Below, piece after piece: positions 31,529 through 40,267 of a stretch of 64,000 nt of DNA. The stretch is from contig NZ_KB893654.1 of NCBI RefSeq assembly GCF_000374145.1, forward strand, positions 1,018,995-1,082,994. Reading direction: 5' to 3'. The position numbers were made by a program, and so were the translations under genes. Numbering within the stretch: the stretch's first letter is position 1; every line of letters begins with the position of its first letter. Origin of the DNA: Neomegalonema perideroedes DSM 15528 (lineage in GTDB: Bacteria; Pseudomonadota; Alphaproteobacteria; Rhodobacterales; Rhodobacteraceae). The notes beneath the pieces are model-generated. The model was given only the letters and a program-made list of their open reading frames with translations. It ran no database searches and had not been told where the DNA came from.

Positions 31529-31559
31529 GAAATATGATTCAATTTTTGAATTTATTTCC
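31529..31559. promoter_or_regulatory. 31-bp operator-like palindrome, copy 4 (upstream of Gfo/Idh/MocA gene)
   Basis: Arms GAAATATGATTC and GAATTTATTTCC with the 7-base spacer AATTTTT. It is nearest to the minus-strand dehydrogenase start at 31476; the Liv operon starts 446 bp away on the other side. The right arm is identical to that of the copy at 18556-18586. Confidence 0.6.
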
Positions 31560-32004
31560 GTTTATGGGGATTCCGCCTGCATCGTCAAGAGCCCAAGCCC
31601 GGCGCGAGGCCGAACAAGAAGGCGTGAGTCGTCCTTCGCATAATCCTTGAGTTATTTTTCACGGCCAATTTTGCATTATAAATCTCGAATTCGATGTGTC
31701 AGATTATGGAAAAGGGAAGAGAGGATGAACCCCGCCGACTTCATCCTCCCGCCGCCCTGAGGAAAGGCCGCGCCGACTTCATCCTCCCGCCGCCCTGAGG
31801 AAAGGCCGCGCCGCACAGGGCGACCGCCGCCGGAGAAATCCACGCGCGCGCCGGCTCCTCTCGGCTCCGCGAAGGCCGATTCTCGGAGGAAAGACCGGCG
31901 GCCTTCGCAAGATTGAAAACCTATCGCGCAAGGCCGGTCGCTTCCGATCGCGCCGCGCCCAGCGACAAGCCCTAATGGGCGTCCATGTTCAGGGAGGAAC
32001 ATTC
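31560..32004. other. 445-bp intergenic region upstream of the Liv operon
   Basis: No credible gene seen. It contains a TATAAA at 31677-31682, preceded by an AT-rich stretch, which is a possible -10 element for the Liv operon. It also contains the 38-bp tandem duplication at 31733 and, at its end, a strong GGGAGGAAC ribosome site for the gene at 32005. Confidence 0.5.
31733..31813. repeat. 38-bp tandem duplication
   Basis: Two adjacent identical copies (31733-31770 and 31771-31808), each starting CGCCGACTTCATCCTCCC and ending GAAAGGCCG, plus the first five bases of a third. It lies in the untranslated region upstream of the Liv operon. It is probably a recent slippage event. Confidence 0.85.
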
Positions 32005-33135
32005 ATGCTGAAGAAACTCATCGGCTCGGCCGCGCTCGCGCTGGTTCTGGCGGGCTCGCCCGCCTTCGCGGCGGAGCTGAAGGTCGGCTCCATCGTCGAG
32101 CTCTCCGGCCCCGGCGCCGCGGCGGGCGTCAATTTCCGCGACGGCGTGAAAATGGGCTTCGAGGAGATCAACGCGACGGGCGGCGTCTTCGGCTCGCCGG
32201 TCAAGATCTCCGAATACGACAGCCAGACGGATCCGCAGGTCAGCCGCGCCATGGTTCAGAAGGCCATCGACGACGGCGTCCATGTGATCGCGGGGACGGT
32301 CTTCTCCTCCTCGACGGTGGTGAACATGCTGGTCGCCCGCCGCGCGGGGATTCCGCAATTCACCGGCTCGGAGGCTCCGAGCATCACCGGCATGGGCAAT
32401 CCCTATATCTTCCGCACGGCCTTCGGCTCTCAGAAGGGCGTGCCGAAGATGGCCAAATACATGGCCGAGGAGATGGGCGTGAAGAAGGTGGCGGTCGTCT
32501 GGGCCAACACCGAATTCGGCAAGGGCGGCTACAGCGCCTTCAAGGCCGAGGCGGCGAATTACGGGCTGGAGATCGTGGCCGACATCCCGACCGAACAGGC
32601 TCAGACCGATTTCTCCGCCGACGTGCTGCGCGCCAAGAACAGCGGCGCCGACGCCCTCTTCGTCTATCTGACCGAGGAGGAGAGCGCCCGCTTCCTGCGC
32701 GAGGCCCAGAAGCAGAGCATCGGCAAGCCCATGATCGGCGAAACCACGCTGATCGGCCATAAGGTCATCGAACTGGCCGGAGAGGCCGCCGAGGGCGCCA
32801 TGGGCCACGTCGGCCTGACGCCCGACGCCGACATCCCCGCCATGAAGGACATGGTCGAGCGCTTCAAGCAGCGCTTCAACTACACGCCCGACCATAACGC
32901 GATCAAGGGCTACACTCTGGCCCATATCATCAAATGCGTCTCCGAGGAGGTCGGGTCTCCCGACAGCGCGGCCATCGCCGAAAAGATGCATGGCCTGACG
33001 CTGACCGTCGAAGCCTGCCCCGGCGTGCTGATGGACGTCAGCTGGGACGAGACGGGCGAGATGTCGCGCGAGAGCTTCTTCGTCGAGGTGAAGGACGGCA
33101 AGCAGGTCGTGCGGGCGATTCTGCCGCCGAACTGA
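32005..33135 (+). CDS. Branched-chain amino-acid-type ABC transporter substrate-binding protein
   Basis: A 376-residue periplasmic binding protein (Peripla_BP_6, LivK type). The start at 32005 follows CAGGGAGGAACATTC, and the product opens with a signal peptide MLKKLIGSAALALVLAG ending AFA before AELKVGS. The segment GVNFRDGVKMGFEEINATGG at about residues 43-62 is typical of the family. Liv-type systems often import aromatic acids as well as amino acids. The adjacency to the catabolic island favours an aromatic or hydroaromatic ligand, which is inference. Confidence 0.88.
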   Translation: MLKKLIGSAALALVLAGSPAFAAELKVGSIVELSGPGAAAGVNFRDGVKMGFEEINATGGVFGSPVKISEYDSQTDPQVSRAMVQKAIDDGVHVIAGTVFSSSTVVNMLVARRAGIPQFTGSEAPSITGMGNPYIFRTAFGSQKGVPKMAKYMAEEMGVKKVAVVWANTEFGKGGYSAFKAEAANYGLEIVADIPTEQAQTDFSADVLRAKNSGADALFVYLTEEESARFLREAQKQSIGKPMIGETTLIGHKVIELAGEAAEGAMGHVGLTPDADIPAMKDMVERFKQRFNYTPDHNAIKGYTLAHIIKCVSEEVGSPDSAAIAEKMHGLTLTVEACPGVLMDVSWDETGEMSRESFFVEVKDGKQVVRAILPPN

Positions 33136-33147
33136 CGCCCGACCGCC

Positions 33148-33182
33148 GCGCCGGAGGCGGATTCCCTCTTCGCCTCCGGCGC
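33148..33182 (+). terminator. GC-rich hairpin between binding-protein and permease genes
   Basis: GCGCCGGAGGCG and CGCCTCCGGCGC form a perfect 12-bp stem with an 11-base loop, in the 88-bp gap between the binding protein and LivH-type genes. No T-run follows, so it is more likely an attenuator or a 3'-end stabiliser that gives more binding protein than permease. Confidence 0.6.
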
Positions 33183-33223
33183 GTCGCCGCCTCCTGTCAG
33201 AAACCTCCGTGAGGAGACCGCCC

Positions 33224-34102
33224 ATGGCGGAGTTCATCCAGATTCTCGTCTCCGGCCTCGCCGCCGGCTCTATTTACGCGCTCGCGGCCGTCGGCTTCAC
33301 GCTGCTTTGGCAAGCCTCGCAGACGATCAATTTCGCTCAGGGCGAATTCGTCATGCTGCCCGCCTTCTTCGTGCTGATCGGCATGAATTTTCTGGGGCTC
33401 GGCCTTTGGCCCGCGGTGGGCTTCGCGCTGCTGCTTTCGCTGCTGATCCTCGGGCTGACCTTCAAGAAGCTGATCGTCGAGCCCATGCTGCCGCATGGAA
33501 CCTTGCCGCTGGTCATCGCGACCATCGCGCTGGGGCTGCTCATGAAGGAGAGCGTGAAGGAGTTCTACGGCGCGACCGCCCAGCCCTTCCCGCCGATTTT
33601 CCCGCAGAAGGTCTTTCATGTTCTGGGAGCCAGCGTTTCGGCGCAGGACATCGGCAATCTGGCGGTCTCCATGCTGGCGATCCTCGGGCTTCAGCTGTTT
33701 CTGAGCCGCACCCGGACCGGACGCTGCATGCAGGCTTCGGCGCAGAACCCGCAGGTGGCCGAGATCCTCGGCGTGGATGTGAAGCGCATGGCGCTCTACA
33801 CCTTCCTCATCAACGCGGCTCTGGCGACCATCGCTTCGGTGCTGATCTCGCCGGTCTACCTCGCCAAATTCTCGAACGGCGAGACGCTCGGCCTCGTGGC
33901 CTTCATCGCGGCCATCGTCGGGGGCTTCAACCAGATCCGGGGGGCGTTGGTGGGCGGCCTGCTGATCGGCGTGATCGACAATATTTCGGCGGTCTACATC
34001 TCGGCGCAATATCGCGCGGCGGTTCCGCTGCTTTTGCTCATCGCCATCATCCTCTTCCGCCCGCAAGGCTTGCTGGGCTCCAAGGAAGGACGCGCCGTAT
34101 GA
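33224..34102 (+). CDS. Branched-chain-type ABC transporter permease (LivH family)
   Basis: A 292-residue inner-membrane permease. The start MAEFIQILVSGLAAGSIYAL follows GTGAGGAGACC. The family segment QTINFAQGEFVML is at about residues 32-44 and the C-terminal IVGGFNQIRGALVGGLLIG at about 229-247. It overlaps the LivM-type gene by four bases (ATGA). Confidence 0.92.
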   Translation: MAEFIQILVSGLAAGSIYALAAVGFTLLWQASQTINFAQGEFVMLPAFFVLIGMNFLGLGLWPAVGFALLLSLLILGLTFKKLIVEPMLPHGTLPLVIATIALGLLMKESVKEFYGATAQPFPPIFPQKVFHVLGASVSAQDIGNLAVSMLAILGLQLFLSRTRTGRCMQASAQNPQVAEILGVDVKRMALYTFLINAALATIASVLISPVYLAKFSNGETLGLVAFIAAIVGGFNQIRGALVGGLLIGVIDNISAVYISAQYRAAVPLLLLIAIILFRPQGLLGSKEGRAV

Positions 34103-35073
34103 CCCGCAAGCAGATCCTCTTCGTCGTTCTGGGAATCGCGGCGCTGATCGCCGCGCCCCTCGGACAGGGCAATTACATCATCTATACGATGACGTCGTGG
34201 CTGCTCTTCTCCATCGCGGCCATGGGGCTGAATCTGACGCTCGGCTACGCCGGACAGATCAGCCTCGCTCAGGCGGGCTTCATGGGCGTCGGCGCCTATG
34301 TCACCGCGCTGATGACGCTGGCGGGGGTTCCCTGGATTTTGGCGGCTTTGTCCTCCATCGGCTCGGCCTTCGTGGTGGGGCTGCTGCTGGGCTATCCGGC
34401 CTTACGGGTGCAGCATCACTTCCTCGCCTTCGTGACGCTGGCCTTCAACACGCTGCTGTTCCTCGTGCTGCGCAATGAGGAGGAGATCACCGGCGGCTCT
34501 TTCGGCCTGATGGGCATGGAGCGTCCGACGGTTTTCGGGATCTCGACCGACGGCAATCTGAATTTCTACTACTTCGCGCTGGTCTGCTTTCTCGTGGCGG
34601 CGGGGATCATGTGGTGGATCTTGCGCTCGCCTTGGGGCCGCGCCTTCAAGGCCCTGCGCGAGAATCCCATCCGCGCCGAGAGCCTCGGACTGAAGGTGCG
34701 CCGTCAGACGCTGTTGGCCTTCGCCATCGGCTCGGCCTTCGCGGGTCTGGCGGGGGCGCTCCAGAGCCCGCTGGTGCAGTTCATCGAGCCGAGCAGCTTC
34801 GCGCTGAATCATTCGCTGAAGATCCTGCTCATGGTGGTGGTCGGGGGCGCGGGGTTTTTCTTCGGCCCGATGCTCGGCGCGGCGGTGGTGATCCTGCTGC
34901 CGGAGATCCTGCGCTTCACCGAGGGCTATTATCTGATCATCTACGCGCTGCTGGTGATCGTCCTGATGGTCTATTCGCCCAATGGGCTGATCGGCGCCGG
35001 ACAAAAGATCTGGAGCAAGTTCAAGCCGAAGCATGAGGCCCGCCGCGATCTGGAGAAAGGATTTCAGCTATGA
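34099..35073 (+). CDS. Branched-chain-type ABC transporter permease (LivM family)
   Basis: A 324-residue permease. It has LNLTLGYAGQISLAQAGFM (about residues 43-61), the EAA-like FKALRENPIRAESLGLKV (about 184-201), and GAGFFFGPMLGAA near the C-terminus. The ATG at 34099 is used because it overlaps the LivH stop; the open frame upstream is a shadow of livH. It overlaps the ATPase gene by four bases. Confidence 0.92.
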   Translation: MTRKQILFVVLGIAALIAAPLGQGNYIIYTMTSWLLFSIAAMGLNLTLGYAGQISLAQAGFMGVGAYVTALMTLAGVPWILAALSSIGSAFVVGLLLGYPALRVQHHFLAFVTLAFNTLLFLVLRNEEEITGGSFGLMGMERPTVFGISTDGNLNFYYFALVCFLVAAGIMWWILRSPWGRAFKALRENPIRAESLGLKVRRQTLLAFAIGSAFAGLAGALQSPLVQFIEPSSFALNHSLKILLMVVVGGAGFFFGPMLGAAVVILLPEILRFTEGYYLIIYALLVIVLMVYSPNGLIGAGQKIWSKFKPKHEARRDLEKGFQL

Positions 35074-35816
35074 GCGCCCCCATTCTCTCCGTGCGCAACA
35101 TCTCCAAGCGCTTCGGCGGCATCCGCGCCGTGAACGACGTCAGCTTCGACGTCCATAAGGGCGAGATCCTCGGGCTGATCGGGCCGAACGGCTCGGGCAA
35201 GTCGACGCTCTTCAACTGCATCCTCGGCCAGCTCAAGCCGACCGAGGGCCATTGCGAGCTGAACGGCGTCTCGACCGACGGCGTGCGCCCGGCCGAGCTT
35301 TCGCTGATGGGCGTGGGCCGCACCTTTCAGCAGCTCTCCGTCTTCCCCAAGATGACGGTGCTGGACAACGTGATCCTCGCCGGACAGGAGCATGAGGGCT
35401 CGATGCTCTCGCGGCTCTTCGGCGAATCCGACGCGGGCCTGACCCGAAAGGCCGAGCAGCTCATCGAGTTCTTCCGCCTGACGCCCTATCGCGACACGGA
35501 GGCCGGTTCGCTCTCCTATGGCCAGCAAAAGCTGGTGGACGCCGCCATGGCCTTCATGGCGGGGCCGGGGATCGTGCTGCTGGACGAACCGGCGGGCGGC
35601 GTGAATCTGACCATGCTGGCGCATCTCAAGGAGCGGCTCCAGACCTATAACCGCGAACATGGCGTCACCTTCGTGGTGATCGAGCATAATATGGAGTTCG
35701 TCATGTCGCTCTGCACGCGCATCATCGTGCTGGCGCAGGGCGAGATCATCGCCGAGGGGAGCCCGGAGGAGATCCGGGCGAACCAGATGGTCATCGACGC
35801 CTATTTGGGAGGCTGA
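35070..35816 (+). CDS. Branched-chain-type ABC transporter ATPase (LivG family)
   Basis: A 248-residue ATPase. Walker A is GPNGSGKST (about residues 39-47), the signature is LSYGQQKL (about 147-154) and Walker B is IVLLDEPAGGVN (about 167-178). The C-terminal segment IAEGSPEEIRANQMVIDAYL is typical of LivG. It is coupled to the permease by ATGA overlap and followed 3 bp later by the LivF-type gene. Confidence 0.94.
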   Translation: MSAPILSVRNISKRFGGIRAVNDVSFDVHKGEILGLIGPNGSGKSTLFNCILGQLKPTEGHCELNGVSTDGVRPAELSLMGVGRTFQQLSVFPKMTVLDNVILAGQEHEGSMLSRLFGESDAGLTRKAEQLIEFFRLTPYRDTEAGSLSYGQQKLVDAAMAFMAGPGIVLLDEPAGGVNLTMLAHLKERLQTYNREHGVTFVVIEHNMEFVMSLCTRIIVLAQGEIIAEGSPEEIRANQMVIDAYLGG

Positions 35817-35819
35817 TCC

Positions 35820-36542
35820 ATGCTGGAGCTTCAAAAGGTCACCGGCGGCTACGGCCGCATCACGATCCTGAATCAGACCTCCTTCGCCATTCCCAAGGCT
35901 TCGATCACCACGGTGATCGGGCCGAACGGAGCGGGGAAATCCACGGTGTTCAAGGCGATTTTCGGCCTTTTGAACATCCATTCGGGCCAGATCCTGCTGG
36001 AGGGCGAGGAGACCACCCGCAAGCGTCCCGCCGAGATGATCGCGCGCGGCGTGACCTATGTGCCTCAGGGGCGCAACGTGGTGCCTCAGCTTTCGGTCCT
36101 GCATAATCTGGAGCTGGGCGGCATCACCGCCAAGGACCAGACCAAGGTCAAGCGCCGCATGGAGGAGGTCATGGACCAATTCCCCATGCTGCGCCAGCGC
36201 AAGGACCAAAAGGCCATCGAGCTTTCCGGCGGCCAGCAAAAACAGCTGGAGATCGCGCGGGCTTTGCTGCTGGACCCCAAGCTGATCCTCATCGACGAGC
36301 CTTCCATCGGCCTCTCGCCGAACCTCGTGCAGGAGGTGTTCCAGACCCTGATCCGCCTGCGCGATCAGGGCGTGACGATCCTCATGGTCGAGCAGAACGC
36401 CAAGGCGGCTCTGGCGATGTCCGATTACGGGCTGGTGCTGGAGCTGGGCCAGACGCGCCTGTTCGACAAGGCGGATAAGCTGCTGGCCGATCCGCGCGTG
36501 GGCCAGCTCTTCCTTGGCGGACATATCGAAGACGCCGCCTAA
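35820..36542 (+). CDS. Branched-chain-type ABC transporter ATPase (LivF family)
   Basis: A 240-residue ATPase. Walker A is GPNGAGKST (about residues 34-42), the signature is LSGGQQKQLEIARALLL, and Walker B is LILIDEPSIGLSP. It completes a five-gene importer with one binding protein, two permeases and two ATPases. It is convergent with the GtrA-like gene, with only 21 bp between stops. Confidence 0.94.
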   Translation: MLELQKVTGGYGRITILNQTSFAIPKASITTVIGPNGAGKSTVFKAIFGLLNIHSGQILLEGEETTRKRPAEMIARGVTYVPQGRNVVPQLSVLHNLELGGITAKDQTKVKRRMEEVMDQFPMLRQRKDQKAIELSGGQQKQLEIARALLLDPKLILIDEPSIGLSPNLVQEVFQTLIRLRDQGVTILMVEQNAKAALAMSDYGLVLELGQTRLFDKADKLLADPRVGQLFLGGHIEDAA

Positions 36543-36563
36543 GAGGCGTCTTTCCCGGCGCAG

Positions 36564-36950
36564 TCAGCGCGGCGCGCGCCGGAAGGACCAAAGCCGGTTC
36601 AGGGCGAAGCTCAGGGCGGCGGCCGTCCCGACGGCTGCGGCGAGGGCGGCGGAGGCGCTCCAGCCGAGCGGGCCCGCCGCCAGAGCGAAAACCGCCTGAT
36701 TGGCGGCGAAGCCGCAGCCCGCCACGAGGGAGAACCGCGCGAAGGCTCCGCCCCTCCGTCGTCCGTGGCCCTGAAAGGAGAAGCGGGAATGTCCCCCGAA
36801 GCTCAGCAGGAAGGCGACGAGAAAGGCGAGGAGATTGGCCCGCTCCGCGCCCATCCCCGCCGCCGGCAAAGCGAGGGCGACGAGGAGATGGCAAAGCGTG
36901 GCCGCGATCCCGACCAGCGTGAAGCGCAGACCTTCGAGGGCGGGCGTCAT
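36564..36950 (-). CDS. GtrA family membrane protein
   Basis: A 128-residue protein with four hydrophobic segments and the GtrA-like pattern LRFTLVGIAATLCHLLVALAL near the N-terminus, SRFSFQGHG in the middle loop and LNRLWSFRRAPR at the C-terminus. GtrA proteins are thought to flip undecaprenyl-phosphate-linked sugars. The start at 36950 overlaps the stop of the GT2 gene (ATGA). With the next two genes it forms a Gtr-like cassette. Confidence 0.85.
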   Translation of the reverse strand: MTPALEGLRFTLVGIAATLCHLLVALALPAAGMGAERANLLAFLVAFLLSFGGHSRFSFQGHGRRRGGAFARFSLVAGCGFAANQAVFALAAGPLGWSASAALAAAVGTAAALSFALNRLWSFRRAPR

Positions 36951-37948
36951 CGGCGCGGCGGGATCTCGCGGTTTTCGGCCACCACATAGCCGGGCCGCCC
37001 CTTCACCTCCGAGAAGATCCGCGAGACGTATTCCCCCAGCACCCCGATGGAGAGCAATTGCACGCCGCCTAAGAAGAAGATCGCCACCGCCAGCGTGGAC
37101 CATCCCGGCGGATCGCGGCCCCAGAGCAGGGTCTCGACGGTCAGCCAGATTCCGTAAAGGATCGAGAGCGCCGCCACCCCGACGCCGATCAGCGTCCAGA
37201 TGCGCAAAGGCCAGCTGGTGAAGGCCGTCATCCCGGTGACGCCGAGCCTCAGCAGCGCCCCCAGCCGGAATTTGGACCTCCCGCCCTGACGCGGCGCCAG
37301 TTCGATGGGCAAAGCCGTCGAGCGGAAGCCCACCCAGCCGTAAAGCCCCTTCATGAAGCGGTTGCGTTCGGGCAGGGCGCAGAGCGCGTCCACCACCTTG
37401 CGGTCCATCAGACGGAAATCCCGCGCGTCGGGGGGGATCTCCACTTCGCCATAGCTGAGCAGCCGGTAAAACAGGCGCGTCAGCAGACGCTTGAGCGCCG
37501 GTTCGTCGCGGCGATGCGCCCGCACCGCATAGACCATTTCAAAGCCCTCGCGATGGCGCGCCAGCATCTCGTCCACATGATCCAGCGATTCCTGAAGATC
37601 CGCGTCGAGCAGGATCACCACCGCCCCGGCGGCCTGCCGGAGCCCCGCCATGATGGCCTGCTCCTTGCCGAAATTCCGCGAGAGCCGCACCAGCCGCAGC
37701 GGAACGCGCAAAGGCTCGCGCCCGGCGATCTCCGACGTGCCGTCGCGGCTGCCGTCGTCGACGAGCACGATCTCCGTCCTCAGGCCCAGCGCGAGGCCCT
37801 TGGCCTCCAGCCGCCGCAGGGTCTCGGCGACGCTCTCCGCCTCGTCATAGGCCGGGACCACGAAGGAGAGATCCGGAGGCGGCGCGCGATCCGGCGCGAT
37901 CTCCTCGAAACGCAATCCGGGCGACCAGTCTCTGGGGTTCTGATTCAT
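36947..37948 (-). CDS. Family 2 glycosyltransferase, GtrB/DPM type, membrane-anchored
   Basis: A 333-residue protein. An N-terminal GT-A domain has LSFVVPAYDEAESVAETL (about residues 23-40), VLVDDGSRDGTS and the DADLQES acid motif (about 115-121). Two C-terminal membrane segments (about 235-300) are typical of polyprenyl-phosphate sugar transferases. It would load a sugar on undecaprenyl phosphate for the GtrA-like flippase and the GT39-like enzyme. It overlaps both neighbours by four bases. Confidence 0.9.
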   Translation of the reverse strand: MNQNPRDWSPGLRFEEIAPDRAPPPDLSFVVPAYDEAESVAETLRRLEAKGLALGLRTEIVLVDDGSRDGTSEIAGREPLRVPLRLVRLSRNFGKEQAIMAGLRQAAGAVVILLDADLQESLDHVDEMLARHREGFEMVYAVRAHRRDEPALKRLLTRLFYRLLSYGEVEIPPDARDFRLMDRKVVDALCALPERNRFMKGLYGWVGFRSTALPIELAPRQGGRSKFRLGALLRLGVTGMTAFTSWPLRIWTLIGVGVAALSILYGIWLTVETLLWGRDPPGWSTLAVAIFFLGGVQLLSIGVLGEYVSRIFSEVKGRPGYVVAENREIPPRR

Positions 37949-39432
37949 GGCGTCTCTCCGCCGCTGACGAACAACTCATATCGGCCGAAGCGCCCGACCG
38001 GACGAAAGCCCGCCGCCTCGACCTGCGCGGCCTGTTCGACGGGCGCGGAGAGGGCGACGGGGCGAGGCCCTGCGGCCAGAGCGGCGAGGTCTCCGGGCTT
38101 CACGGAGCGCGCCCGGCCCGCCGTGTAGAACTCCGCCGAGAAGGAGCGGCGCCCAAGGACGTGAAGCGGCTCCTCCTTCAGCCAAGGCCGCGCGGCCTCG
38201 ACCAGAGCCTCATGGGTTTTCAGCCGCAGCGTCTCCGGAGCAAGCGAAACCAGCGCCACGGCGACCGCCGCGAGTCCGACCAGCCCCAGCCCCAGAGCCG
38301 TCAGCCGCCGCAGGACGTCTTGCGGGAGATCGGCGCCGGGCGCCGCCGCCATGAGGATCGCCGCGGCGGGCAGGGCGGGCAGGGCGTAGGCGGGCAGGAT
38401 GTTGCCCGCAGGCGTGAAGAAGATCAGCGGCGCCAGAACCCAGCAGAGCAGATAGGAGGCGAAGCCGGAGGGAAGCGCGGCCAATCCCGCCAAGCCCCAG
38501 GAGCGGCGGCGCCAGAGCAGCGCGGGCGCGAGCAGGCTCCAGGGCAGCGCGATCATCAGCGCCATGGGCCAGATCCAACCCTTGGGCCGCAGATGCGCCG
38601 AGCCGTAGAGATCTCCGCTCCAGCCGGGGACGAGGAAGCGCTGAACATGCTCGCCCCAGAGGAAATAGCGCAGGAATCCGGGCGTGGAGATCTCAGAGGC
38701 GAGATGCCAGGGGACCACGAGCAGGATCAGCAGAAGCATTCCTCCCGCCCAAGGGAGCCGCCGCAGATCGCCCCAGGCCCGCCGGATCGTCAGCCAAGGC
38801 GCCAGCGCGACGAGGAGAAGCGCAAGGGCGACCGGACCTTTCGCCATCAGCCCCATGGCCAGCCCGAGAAAGACGGCGTATCCCCAGAGCGGCGCGGATT
38901 CCTCCTCCTGCGTCGCCCGCCAGAATCCGACCATCGCCAGAACCAGCCCGAGGACCATCGGCATGTCGGTCATGACGAAGGCCGAGGCGCCCCAGAACAA
39001 AGCCATGCTGGAGAGGATCGCCGTCGCCGCCAAAGCCCGGTTCGGCCCGAGGATTCGGGCCGTCCAGCCATGGACGAGCGCCAGAATCGCCAGCGAAACC
39101 GCCAGAACCGGCAGACGCGCCGCGAAGGCGCGGACGCCGAAAGCCTCCATCCCCAGCGCCGAAAGCCAAGTATGGAGCGGCGGCTTGCCCCAGAAGGGAA
39201 GGCCGTAGTCGAATTGCGGCGTGATCCAGTCTCCCGTCTCGACCATCTTGCGCGCGATCTCGGCGTAGCGGGCTTCCGTGGTGTCGACGAGCGGCAATCC
39301 CGCCATGGCGATCAGGCGCAGCGCCAATAAGGCCGCGAGCAGCGTCCAGATTCGTCGTCGGAAGGCGACGGCCTTCGCGGGCGGGGCTTCGGAGAGGGGG
39401 GAAGCGTCTCCGGTCAAGTCTCGGCTCGTCAT
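37945..39432 (-). CDS. Family 39-like membrane glycosyltransferase (ArnT/PMT type)
   Basis: A 495-residue multi-spanning protein. The first periplasmic loop has DTTEARYAEIARKM (about residues 50-63) and WITPQFDYGLPFWGKPPLHT, the acidic active-site region of ArnT-type enzymes. About ten further hydrophobic segments follow, then a soluble C-terminal domain. The start at 39432 (MTSRDLTG) is chosen over an upstream one that runs into the response-regulator promoter. It would transfer a lipid-linked sugar to lipid A or a surface glycan. It is divergent from a two-component system that may control it. Confidence 0.88.
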   Translation of the reverse strand: MTSRDLTGDASPLSEAPPAKAVAFRRRIWTLLAALLALRLIAMAGLPLVDTTEARYAEIARKMVETGDWITPQFDYGLPFWGKPPLHTWLSALGMEAFGVRAFAARLPVLAVSLAILALVHGWTARILGPNRALAATAILSSMALFWGASAFVMTDMPMVLGLVLAMVGFWRATQEEESAPLWGYAVFLGLAMGLMAKGPVALALLLVALAPWLTIRRAWGDLRRLPWAGGMLLLILLVVPWHLASEISTPGFLRYFLWGEHVQRFLVPGWSGDLYGSAHLRPKGWIWPMALMIALPWSLLAPALLWRRRSWGLAGLAALPSGFASYLLCWVLAPLIFFTPAGNILPAYALPALPAAAILMAAAPGADLPQDVLRRLTALGLGLVGLAAVAVALVSLAPETLRLKTHEALVEAARPWLKEEPLHVLGRRSFSAEFYTAGRARSVKPGDLAALAAGPRPVALSAPVEQAAQVEAAGFRPVGRFGRYELFVSGGETP

Positions 39433-39592
39433 CTTGCTCTTGGTCCTGAGGATCCGAAGGCCGGACCATGGACCAGACCGCATGGCCGGAAGATTGTCCG
39501 GATTATACGAAAACGTAATGAGAAGCCCGGTGGCGCCGGATAGGGCTTTCGGGGATGCTGAAGAGCCCCAGAGGACGGAGACGACGAAGAAG

Positions 39593-40267
39593 ATGCGCAT
39601 TCTCGTGGTGGAGGACGACGCCGAAACGGCGGCCTATATCCGGTCCAGTCTGGCTCAGGCGGGCCATCAGGCGGAGGTCCGCGCCAATGGCCGCGAGGGC
39701 TTCCTCAGCGCGCTGGACGAGGATTTCGACGTGCTGATCATCGACCGGATGCTGCCCGGTCTGGACGGCCTGAGCCTCGTGAAGTCCATCCGCAGCGCGG
39801 GCTGCCGGACGCCGGTCATCTTTCTGAGCGCGCTCGGCGGCATCGACGACCGCGTCGAGGGGCTGGAGGCGGGCGCCGATGATTATCTGACCAAACCCTT
39901 CTCGATTCTGGAGCTTTCGGCTCGGCTCGGCGCCCTGACGCGCCGTCCGCCTCTGCGCCCCGAAGAAGAGACCGTGCTGAAGGTCGCCGGGCTGGAGATG
40001 GATCTGATCCGCCGCAAGGTGACGCGATCCGGACGCCTCATCGATCTTCAGCCCCGGGAATTCGCCCTGCTGGAGCATCTCATGCGCCATAGCGAGCGGG
40101 TGGTGACGCGGAGCATGCTGCTGGAGGCGGTCTGGAATTTCCACTTCGACCCCCGGACCAACGTCGTCGAGACCCATATCAGCCGTCTGCGCGCCAAGAT
40201 CGACAAGGATTTCCCCTTTCCCCTGATCCACACCATCCGGGGCGCGGGATACAGCCTCCATGCTTAG
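39593..40267 (+). CDS. OmpR/PhoB-type response regulator
   Basis: A 224-residue regulator. The receiver domain starts MRILVVEDDAETAAYI, with the phospho-acceptor aspartate in LIIDRMLPG (about residue 51) and the lysine in YLTKPFS. The winged-helix DNA-binding domain has LQPREFALLEHLMRH and ends HTIRGAGYSLHA. It overlaps the kinase gene by 8 bp. It is divergent from the glycosyltransferase cassette, a common arrangement for envelope-modification control. Confidence 0.93.
   Translation: MRILVVEDDAETAAYIRSSLAQAGHQAEVRANGREGFLSALDEDFDVLIIDRMLPGLDGLSLVKSIRSAGCRTPVIFLSALGGIDDRVEGLEAGADDYLTKPFSILELSARLGALTRRPPLRPEEETVLKVAGLEMDLIRRKVTRSGRLIDLQPREFALLEHLMRHSERVVTRSMLLEAVWNFHFDPRTNVVETHISRLRAKIDKDFPFPLIHTIRGAGYSLHA

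Noticed and set aside
31972-33237. Minus-strand 421-residue open frame opposite the Liv binding-protein gene
   Set aside because: The plus-strand gene has a signal peptide, family motifs and operon context. The antisense frame has none.
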